NCBI GenBank assembly: GCA_947595045.1
Contig: CANQEN010000006.1
Coordinates: 1-35,264 of the forward strand
Source: an uncultured Bacilli bacterium
GTDB lineage: Bacteria > Bacillota_I > Bacilli_A > RF39 > UBA660
Length of the DNA: 35,264 bases
Reading direction: 5' to 3'
A program made the translations under genes and the position numbers. This document shows positions 1 through 6,626 of the stretch, in pieces (position 1 is the first letter of the stretch; each line of letters opens with the position of its first letter). The notes under the pieces are model-generated. The model ran no database searches and was not told where the DNA came from. It saw nothing but the letters and a program-made list of their open reading frames with translations.

Positions 1-166
1 AGGCGTGGCGCATCTTCCGAATGTCATCTGCCATGACAGCGGCTATGTGGACGGCAGCTATGCGTACTATGCTGGTGGGGTTCGGCCAGTCATCAATCTA
101 AAATCCAGTGTAAAAGTGACTAATACAGGGAATGGAACTAAAGATACACCATATAAATTAGGGTAA
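1..166 (+). CDS. DGR target protein, C-terminal end (partial)
   Basis: Only the last 54 codons are present (frame from position 2, TAA at 164-166). The translation runs through the variable repeat, reaches GGVRPVINLKS and ends GNGTKDTPYKLG. The GVRPVINLKS segment followed by a short GNGTK...PY tail is typical of C-type-lectin-like (FGE/DUF6273-type) DGR targets of Firmicutes, in which the variable residues form a ligand-binding surface. The codons at the variable sites encode Asp, Gly, Ser, Tyr, Tyr, Tyr and Ala where the template would give Asn or Thr. The N-terminal part, including any signal peptide or pilin-like anchor, is outside the window, so localisation cannot be judged. Base composition here is clearly GC-richer than the following DGR genes. 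Confidence 0.85.
   Translation, partial: GVAHLPNVICHDSGYVDGSYAYYAGGVRPVINLKSSVKVTNTGNGTKDTPYKLG
17..89 (+). repeat. Variable repeat (VR) of the DGR
   Basis: Positions 41-89 align without gaps to 321-369. Of 49 positions 8 differ (50, 53, 54, 57, 59, 65, 68, 71), and every difference is an A in the template changed to G or T. Positions 32-40 align to 312-320 with 3 more changes, again all at template A. Upstream the alignment needs a 6-nt insertion in VR (26-31) and a 27-nt gap relative to the template. The invariant GC-rich end at 72-89 (starting CTGGTGGGG) is the likely initiation-of-mutagenic-homing element. Confidence 0.9.
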
Positions 167-174
167 AGAAACTT

Positions 175-203
175 GTGCCCTGCGAGAGGAAACTCGCGGG
201 CAC
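175..203 (+). other. GC-rich hairpin just after the DGR target gene
   Basis: The arms GTGCCC-T-GCGAG (175-186) and CTCGC-GGGCAC (193-203) pair over 11 bp with one bulged T and enclose the loop AGGAAA. It lies 9 nt past the target stop codon and about 85 nt past the VR. Known: some DGRs need a short hairpin or cruciform just downstream of VR for efficient homing, so this may be such an element. It could instead be the target gene's terminator, but only a broken T-stretch follows (211-216). The role is undecided. Confidence 0.6.
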
Positions 204-234
204 TCGATTAATTTTTAAGGTTTAGTAATTACAA

Positions 235-240
235 TATAAT
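235..240 (+). promoter_or_regulatory. Candidate -10 box for the template-repeat RNA
   Basis: A perfect TATAAT lies 36 nt before the template repeat and predicts a start near 247. The -35 position (TTTTTA at 212-217, 17-nt spacer) is weak. The surrounding TTAGTAATTA...AAT motif recurs at 408-426 just after the template repeat. Confidence 0.4.
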
Positions 241-275
241 ATTGTTGTGATTATAGGGTATGTTTGAGAAAGTCT

Positions 276-369
276 CCGAATTTGGACAACGCCAATAATG
301 TGTGGAATGTCAATAACAACGGCTATGTGAACAACAACAATGCGAACAATACTGGTGGGGTTCGGCCAG
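276..369 (+). repeat. Template repeat (TR) of the DGR
   Basis: This non-coding segment would read SPNLDNANNVWN followed by VNNNGYVNNNNANNTGGVRP in the target's frame. The runs of AAC and AAT codons are the signature of a TR, since adenines in Asn codons are the positions mutagenised. The 3' part (321-369) matches VR 41-89 outside adenines; 8 of its 15 adenines are substituted in VR. The 5' boundary is uncertain: shared sequence TCCGAAT starts at 275. Confidence 0.9.
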
Positions 370-518
370 CCCTTTAAAAATGCAGGTTATTAGGTTGGAT
401 ATAGGGCTTAGTAATTAGAATTATAAAGGACAGAACATATCCTTAGCTAATATAGCTAAAAGTGGAAATACAGATGGTTAAATATACGTATTTGCCTGTA
501 AACTGTATTAATGATTTA

Positions 519-559
519 AGGGCTAGTAAAGACTTAAATGTTTTTACTAGTCTTTTTTT
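519..559 (+). terminator. Rho-independent terminator after TR
   Basis: The arms CTAGTAAA (523-530) and TTTACTAG (543-550) pair perfectly and are extended by G-T and G-C pairs, then a run of seven T. It separates the TR transcript from the DGR protein genes. Confidence 0.85.
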
Positions 560-578
560 GTAGAAAGGTGTGTGTTGT

Positions 579-959
579 ATGAATAGTAGTATGAAAATAA
601 GAAAGATAGGAAAGTTTTATAATGTATTTGATGATGATTGTTATATATTATATTATTTGTTTGATTATAAGATAAAACAGAATAGAACAGGTTTTCCTAG
701 TAGTGCTTATAATAAGGTAATAAATAAATTAGAAGAACAAATGATTGATTATGAAATAATAGGGGAAGGAATAAAGATAAGTTTTAAAAAGAAAAATAAT
801 TATGATAAGTATGTCGAAAGTGGTAAAGATAAATATGAAAGAAAGTTAAAAAGACAAAATTTAGAAGGACAATTAGAAAAATTAAGTGAACAAGAATTAA
901 AAGAATTATATAAAATAGTAGAGGGTTATATAAGTGCAAGAGAAGTTTATAATAGTTAG
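579..959 (+). CDS. DGR accessory protein resembling MutS domain I
   Basis: The protein has 126 residues from ATG 579, preceded by AAAGG at 564-568; a GTG at 570 is a less likely start. The N-terminal half reads KIGKFYNVFDDDCYI...GFPSSAYNKVINKLEEQMIDYEII. This follows the mismatch-recognition domain I of MutS (GDFYE.F..DA, then GFP..A, then a helix and a strand) on a small scale. The C-terminal half is highly charged and helical. Stand-alone MutS-like proteins are a described accessory class next to DGR reverse transcriptases. The location fits: it directly follows the TR terminator and overlaps avd by 26 nt. There are no MutS ATPase domains, so any role would be nucleic-acid binding rather than full mismatch repair. 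Function is inferred. Confidence 0.65.
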   Translation: MNSSMKIRKIGKFYNVFDDDCYILYYLFDYKIKQNRTGFPSSAYNKVINKLEEQMIDYEIIGEGIKISFKKKNNYDKYVESGKDKYERKLKRQNLEGQLEKLSEQELKELYKIVEGYISAREVYNS

Positions 960-1278
960 AGAAATTAAGAAATTTATCAAGTCTATTGAAGAGATGATTA
1001 TTAATTTACCACGGAAAGAACGAGTAATGAAAGATCGATTTATGAATGATACTTTAGATTTATTAGAGATGATATATATAGCTAATCATAATGATATAGA
1101 AAATAGAAAGGAAATCCAAATAAAAATATTAAGTAAAATAGGAATGTTAGATTATTATATAGAAAGAATATATAATAATCATTATATAAGTGAAAGAGTA
1201 TGTTTTGAGAAAACCAATGAACTATTAAAGATAAATAAAATGGTGGTGAAGTGGGTACGTGAAAGTAAAAGTGAATGA
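934..1278 (+). CDS. avd: Avd-like DGR accessory protein
   Basis: The protein has 114 residues from GTG 934 with a GAGGG site at 921-925; it overlaps the previous gene by 26 nt and the RT by 20 nt. It is all-helical and basic. The elements NLPRKERVMKDRFMNDTLDLLEMIYIAN early, ISERVCFEKTNELLKINKMVVKWVR late match the four-helix-bundle Avd family (23S intervening-sequence-protein fold). In the Bordetella phage DGR, Avd forms a pentameric basic barrel that binds the RT and the TR RNA and is essential for mutagenic cDNA synthesis. The position immediately before the RT supports the same role. Start choice rests on the ribosome-binding site; an internal ATG at 1028 would remove helix 1. Confidence 0.75.
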   Translation: MQEKFIIVREIKKFIKSIEEMIINLPRKERVMKDRFMNDTLDLLEMIYIANHNDIENRKEIQIKILSKIGMLDYYIERIYNNHYISERVCFEKTNELLKINKMVVKWVRESKSE

Positions 1279-2368
1279 AATAATAGAAGTATATACTGAT
1301 ATTGCAAAACATATAAGAAATAAAAGGAAAATACATATGTTTGAACGTAATAAAATGCAAAATATATTAATGATTCAGAATTGGTTAGATACAGGATATG
1401 AAGGTGGCTATTATCATATATTTATGATAACAGATCCTAAGTACCGAATAATAATGTCATTAAATATGAATGATAAGATAATAAATCATTATATAACAAA
1501 AAAAGTATTGATACCAAAGTTAGATAAATATTTAGATAAACGAAATGTAGCAACTAGAAAAGGATTAGGAAGTGATTATGGAATAAAACTAATTAAAAGG
1601 TATATAGAAGAACACAAGAAATATGATAAATTTTACATATTAAAAATAGATATATCTAAATATTTTTATAGTATAGATCATGAAGTATTAAAGGGAATGT
1701 TAAGGGAGAGTTTAGATAAAGAAGAAATGGAGATAGTAGAAAAAATAATAGATAGCACAAATAAAAACTATATAAATGAAAGAATTAATAAATTAATAGA
1801 CAAAGAGAAGAAAAGAATAGGTAAAAATGAAAGAATAATAGAAGAGTTAGAAAAAATACCAAGATATTTAAGAGGGAAAGGTTTACCAATAGGAAATATG
1901 ACAAGTCAGTTTTTATCAATTTATTATTTAAATAAATTAGACCATTATATAATACATGATTTACATTTAAAGGCTTATGTGAGATATATGGATGATTTTA
2001 TAATAATAAATAAAGATAGAAAATATTTAGAAGAATGTAAGAAAAAGATAGAAAATAAATTAGAACAAGAATATAAATTAAAAGTGAATAAAAAGAAGAC
2101 CGAAATAAAGAGAAGTAGAGAAGGGTTTGATTTTTTAGGTTATCATTTTAGAGTAAAAGATAATAAAACAATAGTGAAAGTAAGAAAAGAAACGATAAAA
2201 AGAATAAAGAGAAATATCAAAAAAGGTCAGAATGAATATAAAAGAGGATATAGAGATTTATGTTCATATTTTAGTAGTATAAATACGTATTTATATAGTT
2301 TTAAATATGGATCATATAGTAAAAGAAAGAGAATAGTAAATAAATGTATAAGAGATATGAATTTATAA
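1259..2368 (+). CDS. DGR reverse transcriptase
   Basis: This 369-residue RT has motif KIDISKYFYSI with catalytic Asp131, the DGR-diagnostic motif GLPIGNMTSQ at 208-217, the active site YMDD at 243-246 followed by FIII, and FLGYHF at 292-297. Group II intron RTs have a QG.PQGG...SP motif and a maturase domain instead; both are absent, as is an HNH endonuclease. DGR RTs copy the TR RNA with errors at adenines to make the cDNA that overwrites VR. The start is GTG 1259, inside the 3' end of avd, implying translational coupling; a later ATG at 1337 would remove conserved N-terminal helices. The 3' end overlaps the next ORF by 25 nt. Confidence 0.92.
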   Translation: MKVKVNEIIEVYTDIAKHIRNKRKIHMFERNKMQNILMIQNWLDTGYEGGYYHIFMITDPKYRIIMSLNMNDKIINHYITKKVLIPKLDKYLDKRNVATRKGLGSDYGIKLIKRYIEEHKKYDKFYILKIDISKYFYSIDHEVLKGMLRESLDKEEMEIVEKIIDSTNKNYINERINKLIDKEKKRIGKNERIIEELEKIPRYLRGKGLPIGNMTSQFLSIYYLNKLDHYIIHDLHLKAYVRYMDDFIIINKDRKYLEECKKKIENKLEQEYKLKVNKKKTEIKRSREGFDFLGYHFRVKDNKTIVKVRKETIKRIKRNIKKGQNEYKRGYRDLCSYFSSINTYLYSFKYGSYSKRKRIVNKCIRDMNL

Positions 2369-2610
2369 AAAGAATATATAAAAAATATATAATAATATTA
2401 GAAAAAAAGAATAGGTATATAAGTTATGGAATAGATAGAGATATATTAAAATATATGATGTTTGTAGGTGATATAGATATATTAAATAAGTATGAAATAA
2501 ATTATATAATAGTAGATAATTTAGATATAGTAAAACAAGATGAGTTTCAAGTAAATAAATATAATAAATATAAATATATATGTAAATTAATAAAGATATT
2601 GGAAGAGTAA
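2344..2610 (+). CDS. Small unknown ORF at the end of the DGR operon
   Basis: This 88-residue ORF starts at ATG 2344 within the RT 3' end and shares the RT's codon use (AT-rich, many ATA and AGA codons). It has a basic Lys/Tyr-rich N-terminus (KRIYKKYIIILEKKNRY), then YMMFVGDIDILNKYEINYIIVDNLDIVKQ and a Lys-rich end. No transmembrane segment or familiar motif is visible. Overlap with the RT argues it is translated with it, so it may be an additional DGR accessory protein. It could also be a non-functional read-on ORF. No clear ribosome-binding site is present, consistent with coupling. No function is proposed. Confidence 0.5.
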   Translation: MYKRYEFIKRIYKKYIIILEKKNRYISYGIDRDILKYMMFVGDIDILNKYEINYIIVDNLDIVKQDEFQVNKYNKYKYICKLIKILEE

Positions 2611-2705
2611 TAGTTTTATTTTAGTTTTTTTATTATATATAATTTTACTTATTACTATTTAAAAATAAAGATAAATATAGTAAAATAAAGCTGGAGGTTA
2701 AGGCT

Positions 2706-5636
2706 ATGTATACACCATTATATATTAAAACAGATAATTCATTACAGAAATCTTTAATAACGGTTAATAAATTAGTTAATTATGCTAAGGAACATAATAT
2801 TAAAGCATTAACTATTACTGATGATAATATGTATGGCGTTATGGATTTTTATAAGTTATGTATAGCTAATGATATTAAACCTATTATAGGATTAGAAATT
2901 AAATATAATGACTTATTTATAGTAGTGTATGCAATGAATGAAGATGGTTATAGAAGTTTGATTAAATTATCTACTATTCAATCAGAGAGGTGTATTATAA
3001 TAGATGATTTAAAATTATTTAGTAATAATTTGTTATGTTTAATTCCATATGAATCTAAAAAGGTATATAGTGAGTTAAAAGATATTTATGAGTATGTTTA
3101 TTTAACTTATCGTAATAAGGATGAAAGGGATAGTATTGATGGTATATCTTTGTATATGCAGGAAGTTATTTGTTTAACTAAAAAAGATACTGAATATATA
3201 AAATATATGGATGCTATTAGAGAGGGAATTACTGTTAATGATATAGACAATAATAAATTAGATTGTTATTTAAAGTTAGATGATGATTTAAAGTGGGATG
3301 ATAATCCTAATAGTAATTTAGTTTATGATTTATGTAATACTAAATTAACTTTTCATAAAAAGTTAATGCCTATATATGAGAATAAAGATAATATAGATAG
3401 TTTTACTTATTTAAAAAAGCAATGTATTATAGGATTAAGAAATAGATTTGGAGATAGAGTTTATTCTAAGTATCAAGAAAGATTAAAGTATGAATTAAAA
3501 GTTATTAATAAGATGGGATTTTGTGATTATTTTTTGATTGTAGCTGATTATGTTAGTTATGCTAAAAATAATAACATTATAGTGGGACCTGGACGTGGTA
3601 GTGCAGTTGGTTCATTAGTTTCTTATTGTTTAGGTATTACGGATATTGATCCCTTAGAGCATGATTTATTATTTGAACGTTTTTTAAATCCTGAACGGGT
3701 TAGTATGCCTGATATTGATATTGATTTTGAACATGATAAGCGTGATCAAGTTATTAACTATTGTATTGATAAATATGGTATTAAAAGAGTTGCACCTATT
3801 ATTACGTTTGGGACATTAGGAGCTAAACAATCAATTAGAGATGTCGGAAGGGCTTTAAATATAAGTTTAAGAATTATTGATGGTTTGTGTAAATTAGTTG
3901 ATTCAAGGCTATCATTAAGACAGAATTTAAATGATAGAGTAAAAAAATATTTAAATCGATATGATAATTTACCTTTAGTTTATCAAGTAGCTTTGGTGTT
4001 TGAAGGGTTGAAACGCCATACAAGTATACATGCTGCAGGTGTAGTTATGTCAAGGGATAATTTAGATTTATCAATACCTCTTGATCGACATGGCTCTTTT
4101 TATACTAGTGGTTATGATATGAAATATTTAGAAGAAATTGGTCTTTTAAAGATGGATTTTTTAGCTATTAAATATTTAACTACCATTAGATATATGATAG
4201 ATGCTATAAATGCTGAATATCATACTAATTTAACATTTGATAATATACCAAGTAATGATCCATTAGCTTATAAAATATTTGAAGATGCAAATACTTTAGG
4301 CATATTTCAATTTGAATCAGATGGTATGATTAACTTTTTGAGGCAATTTAAGCCTAATACTTTCTCTGATATATGTGCAGCTATTGCCTTATATCGTCCT
4401 GGACCTATGGGTAATATTCCATCATATATTAGAAGGAAAAATGGAAAAGAGCCAATAGATTATTTACATGATGATTTAAAACCAATATTAAAGTCTACAT
4501 ACGGTATTATTATTTATCAGGAACAAATTATGCAAATAGCATATATTATGGCTGATTATTCTTTAGGTGAAGCAGATATATTAAGAAAAGCTATGAGTAA
4601 AAAGAAAAAGGACTTATTATTGGAAGAAGAAACTAAATTTACTAATAGGGCAATAGCTAAAGGTTATGATAAAAATTTAGTTGATAAAGTTTATAAATTG
4701 ATGTTAAAATTTGCTGAATATGGCTTTAATAAATCTCATTCAGTAGGTTATTCTTTAGTATCCTATCGTATGGCTTATCTAAAAGCTTACTATCCTAAAA
4801 TATTTTTTTCTTCTCTTCTTTCGATTGATATGAATGATACTAGTAAGAGTAAAAAATATATCTATGAGTGTAGGGAACAAGGTGTTACTATTTTACCACC
4901 CAATATTAATATAAGTGGTAAATCTTATCATATGGAAGATAAAGGAATTAGATATCCTCTAACAGCTATAAAAGGAATTGGAGAAAGTGTGGCTGATACA
5001 ATTATAGAAGAGAGACAACAAGGGTTATTTATTGATATATATGATTTTATAAAACGATGTTATGGTCGCAATATAAATAATAAAATAATTAGTTCATTAA
5101 TTGAATCTGGTACATTTGATAGTTTTAACTATAATCGTAAAACATTAATTATGAATTTAGATGCTATTATTAATTATGGCGAATTAATTAAAGATTTAGA
5201 ACCAGAATATGTTTTAAAGCCTGAAATTAAATTATATCCTGAATATAGTAAAAGAGAGCTAATGCTTAAAGAACGAGAACTATTAGAATTTTATATTACT
5301 CATCATCCAGTTACAGAGGTAAAAACTAAATATAAAGATATTGTCTCTTTAAATCAGTTAGATAACTATTTTGATAAAGTTATTAAAACGATTGTATATA
5401 TAGATAGAATAAAAGAGATAATGACGAAAAAAAATCAAAAAATGGCTTTTATAGCTGGTAGTGATGAATTAGCTAAAGTGGATATAACATTGTTTCCTAA
5501 AGTATATGAACAGATGGGTAATTTTAATACGGGTGATATTATTGAAGTAGTAGGTAGAGTTGAAAAAAGATATGATCAATTGCAAATTATTGCTAATAAG
5601 GTTCAAGTTATTAAAGAATTATTTGATTATAGTTAG
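2706..5636 (+). CDS. dnaE: DNA polymerase III alpha subunit, DnaE type
   Basis: This C-family replicative polymerase of 976 residues is shorter than the usual 1,100 or so. Domains: N-terminal PHP (about 1-210), palm with GPGRGSAVGS near 294 and catalytic PDIDIDF near 336, SIHAAGVV near 440, LYRPGPMGNIPSYI near 562, NKSHSVGYSLVSYRMAYLKAYYP near 674, a helix-hairpin-helix around AIKGIGESVAD (about 755), and a C-terminal OB fold to the end. The PHP metal ligands are lost: the usual HLH.H..YS.LDG start reads YTPLYIKTDNSLQKS and the TDH site reads TDD, so phosphatase or exonuclease activity is not expected. With PolC also present, it likely acts in primer extension and lagging-strand synthesis as in Bacillus. 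Start ATG 2706 has GGAGG at 2692-2696. Confidence 0.95.
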   Translation: MYTPLYIKTDNSLQKSLITVNKLVNYAKEHNIKALTITDDNMYGVMDFYKLCIANDIKPIIGLEIKYNDLFIVVYAMNEDGYRSLIKLSTIQSERCIIIDDLKLFSNNLLCLIPYESKKVYSELKDIYEYVYLTYRNKDERDSIDGISLYMQEVICLTKKDTEYIKYMDAIREGITVNDIDNNKLDCYLKLDDDLKWDDNPNSNLVYDLCNTKLTFHKKLMPIYENKDNIDSFTYLKKQCIIGLRNRFGDRVYSKYQERLKYELKVINKMGFCDYFLIVADYVSYAKNNNIIVGPGRGSAVGSLVSYCLGITDIDPLEHDLLFERFLNPERVSMPDIDIDFEHDKRDQVINYCIDKYGIKRVAPIITFGTLGAKQSIRDVGRALNISLRIIDGLCKLVDSRLSLRQNLNDRVKKYLNRYDNLPLVYQVALVFEGLKRHTSIHAAGVVMSRDNLDLSIPLDRHGSFYTSGYDMKYLEEIGLLKMDFLAIKYLTTIRYMIDAINAEYHTNLTFDNIPSNDPLAYKIFEDANTLGIFQFESDGMINFLRQFKPNTFSDICAAIALYRPGPMGNIPSYIRRKNGKEPIDYLHDDLKPILKSTYGIIIYQEQIMQIAYIMADYSLGEADILRKAMSKKKKDLLLEEETKFTNRAIAKGYDKNLVDKVYKLMLKFAEYGFNKSHSVGYSLVSYRMAYLKAYYPKIFFSSLLSIDMNDTSKSKKYIYECREQGVTILPPNINISGKSYHMEDKGIRYPLTAIKGIGESVADTIIEERQQGLFIDIYDFIKRCYGRNINNKIISSLIESGTFDSFNYNRKTLIMNLDAIINYGELIKDLEPEYVLKPEIKLYPEYSKRELMLKERELLEFYITHHPVTEVKTKYKDIVSLNQLDNYFDKVIKTIVYIDRIKEIMTKKNQKMAFIAGSDELAKVDITLFPKVYEQMGNFNTGDIIEVVGRVEKRYDQLQIIANKVQVIKELFDYS

Positions 5637-5665
5637 TTGCGTAATTTTAATTTTTTTGGTATACT
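5637..5665 (+). promoter_or_regulatory. Promoter for the pseudopilin gene
   Basis: TTGCGT (5637-5642), a 17-nt spacer and TATACT (5660-5665) begin right after the dnaE stop codon. This argues against translation starting at the TTG of 5637 and for ATG 5682. Confidence 0.55.
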
Positions 5666-5681
5666 CATCATAGGTGGTAAC

Positions 5682-6050
5682 ATGGATGATAATGGTTTTA
5701 CTTTGATAGAATTGATTGGAGTATTAGTTATTTTAGTTGTTTTATCATTATTGATTAGTCCTGTTGTAGTTAATTTTATTAAAGATAATGAGTCTGATAT
5801 TGAAAAGCATAATATTAGCATGGTAGAAATAGCAGCTCAGAATATGATGACAGATGAAGAATATATTGATTTGTTACCAGATAAAAACGAGAAGTGTTAT
5901 ATTCAGGTAAGTGAAATTAGGAATAATGGTTATTTAGATTATGATTTTACTGACTTTGATGCAGGATATATTATTATAGTATCTAAAGAACACGGCTATT
6001 CTTATGAATATGATAATAGTCGTGGTTCTATTAGCAAATGTACAAGATAA
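5682..6050 (+). CDS. Type IV pilin-like (pseudopilin) protein
   Basis: The 122-residue protein starts at ATG 5682, after the site AGGTGG at 5672-5677. It opens with a short leader MDDNG followed by FTLIELIGVLVILVVLSLLI, a textbook class III prepilin signal: cleavage after Gly5, N-methylated Phe, Glu at +5 and a hydrophobic helix to about residue 30. The small acidic head has two Cys (ending SISKC) that could form a disulfide. Such proteins are processed by a prepilin peptidase and assembled into pili, pseudopili or competence machinery (ComGC-like). No assembly ATPase, peptidase or other pilin is next to it; it sits alone between dnaE and sepF with its own promoter and terminator. Specific role unknown. 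Confidence 0.8.
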   Translation: MDDNGFTLIELIGVLVILVVLSLLISPVVVNFIKDNESDIEKHNISMVEIAAQNMMTDEEYIDLLPDKNEKCYIQVSEIRNNGYLDYDFTDFDAGYIIIVSKEHGYSYEYDNSRGSISKCTR

Positions 6051-6073
6051 AATATAAAAAAAGATAATAAAAA

Positions 6074-6107
6074 CTAAAAAAGGATTATAAATGACTTCCT
6101 TTTTTAG
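6074..6107 (+). terminator. Terminator after the pseudopilin gene
   Basis: Perfect 11-bp inverted repeat CTAAAAAAGGA / TCCTTTTTTAG (6074-6084 and 6097-6107), with the T-run inside the second arm. Confidence 0.75.
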
Positions 6108-6161
6108 CTTTTATGTGTTAAAATGGACTATAGTAAATGTAGCACTAAGGAGGAATTAAAA

Positions 6162-6566
6162 ATGGGTTTTATAAAGAAGATGTTTAAAGATGATGAAGAT
6201 GATATCTTTAGTGGTGATGATAATAAATATTATGAATTAACTGAATCAGAGGCATTAACTGAAGAGGGTGGTGCAAAAATGATTTTGTTAGAACCAAGAG
6301 CATTTTCTGAATCTCAACAGATAGCTGATCATTTGAAAAAAAGAAATACAGTTGTAGTTAATTTAAAACGAGTAACTAGTGATCAAGCTAAACGTATTGT
6401 TGATTTTTTAAGTGGAACTATTTATGCTATCGGTGGCGATTTACAAAAAATAGGTGGAGGTATTTTTCTTTGTACTCCTAATAATGTAAATGTTCAGGGG
6501 AAAATCACTGATGAGACCGAGGGAAAAGACATTCATGATAATGATGATATCAATATTGAGTGGTAA
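6162..6566 (+). CDS. sepF: Cell division protein SepF
   Basis: The 134-residue protein starts at ATG 6162 after AAGGAGGA (6148-6155); an in-frame ATG at 6123 lacks a site. The N-terminal [10 protein letters not shown] is the amphipathic membrane anchor of SepF, followed by an acidic linker. The SepF core (about 38-113) reads [20 protein letters not shown] then [33 protein letters not shown] and ends [10 protein letters not shown], the usual beta-alpha sandwich with the dimer-forming G residues. It tethers FtsZ to the membrane and aligns protofilaments at the septum. The neighbourhood sepF-divIVA-ileS matches the Bacillus ylm cluster, but ylmG and ylmH are missing between sepF and divIVA. An acidic tail of about 20 residues is unremarkable. 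Confidence 0.95.
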   Translation: MGFIKKMFKDDEDDIFSGDDNKYYELTESEALTEEGGAKMILLEPRAFSESQQIADHLKKRNTVVVNLKRVTSDQAKRIVDFLSGTIYAIGGDLQKIGGGIFLCTPNNVNVQGKITDETEGKDIHDNDDINIEW

Positions 6567-6572
6567 ATGGTA

Positions 6573-6610
6573 TTGCAATAATAATTTGTTTGTGCTATAG
6601 TATATAGCAC
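6573..6610 (+). promoter_or_regulatory. divIVA promoter overlapped by a palindrome
   Basis: TTGCAA (6573-6578), a 17-nt spacer and TATAGT (6596-6601) form a good promoter. The -10 box lies inside a perfect inverted repeat GTGCTATA-GTA-TATAGCAC (6592-6610). From this promoter transcription would start in the right arm, so the palindrome cannot fold in that RNA. An operator for a dimeric regulator is the simpler reading. In read-through RNA from sepF it would form a hairpin just before the divIVA ribosome-binding site. Confidence 0.55.
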
Positions 6611-6626
6611 CCAAGAGGTGATGATA

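Larger units (their letters stand above)
247..559 (+). ncRNA. Template-repeat RNA of the DGR (inferred extent)
   Basis: The interval runs from the predicted start after the TATAAT at 235 to the strong terminator at 519-559. No credible ORF occupies it. DGR reverse transcriptases use the TR transcript plus its downstream flank as template and primer, so an RNA of about 310 nt carrying TR with roughly 190 nt of 3' flank is plausible. A small hairpin (TTAGCT/AGCTAA, 443-448 with 454-459) lies in the 3' flank. The ends are inferred. Confidence 0.5.
1..2610 (+). mobile_element. Diversity-generating retroelement (DGR) locus
   Basis: The order is target gene 3' end with variable repeat, template repeat, MutS-like accessory gene, Avd-like accessory gene, reverse transcriptase and a small unknown ORF, all on one strand with overlapping protein genes. 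Seen directly: a VR/TR pair whose differences in the aligned 3' core are confined to template adenines, and an RT with the DGR-type motif GLPIGNMTSQ. Known of the family: the RT copies TR RNA with errors at adenines and the cDNA replaces VR, diversifying the C-terminus of the target, often a C-type-lectin fold. DGRs are not self-mobile transposons. The target's 5' part lies outside the window, so the left boundary is unknown. Confidence 0.93.

Noticed and set aside
72-89. CTGG...CCAG self-complementarity at the end of VR as a functional hairpin
   Set aside because: Only 4 bp with a 10-nt loop; the conserved GC-rich block is better explained as the homing-initiation element.
1082-1360. Reverse-strand ORF opposite avd and the RT start
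   Set aside because: It is the shadow of the AT-rich coding strand, Phe/Tyr-rich and without a ribosome-binding site.
1259-2368. Reverse transcriptase as group II intron maturase or retron
   Set aside because: No maturase or HNH domain, no intron RNA ends, no retron msr/msd; the GLPIGNMTSQ motif and VR/TR pair point to a DGR.
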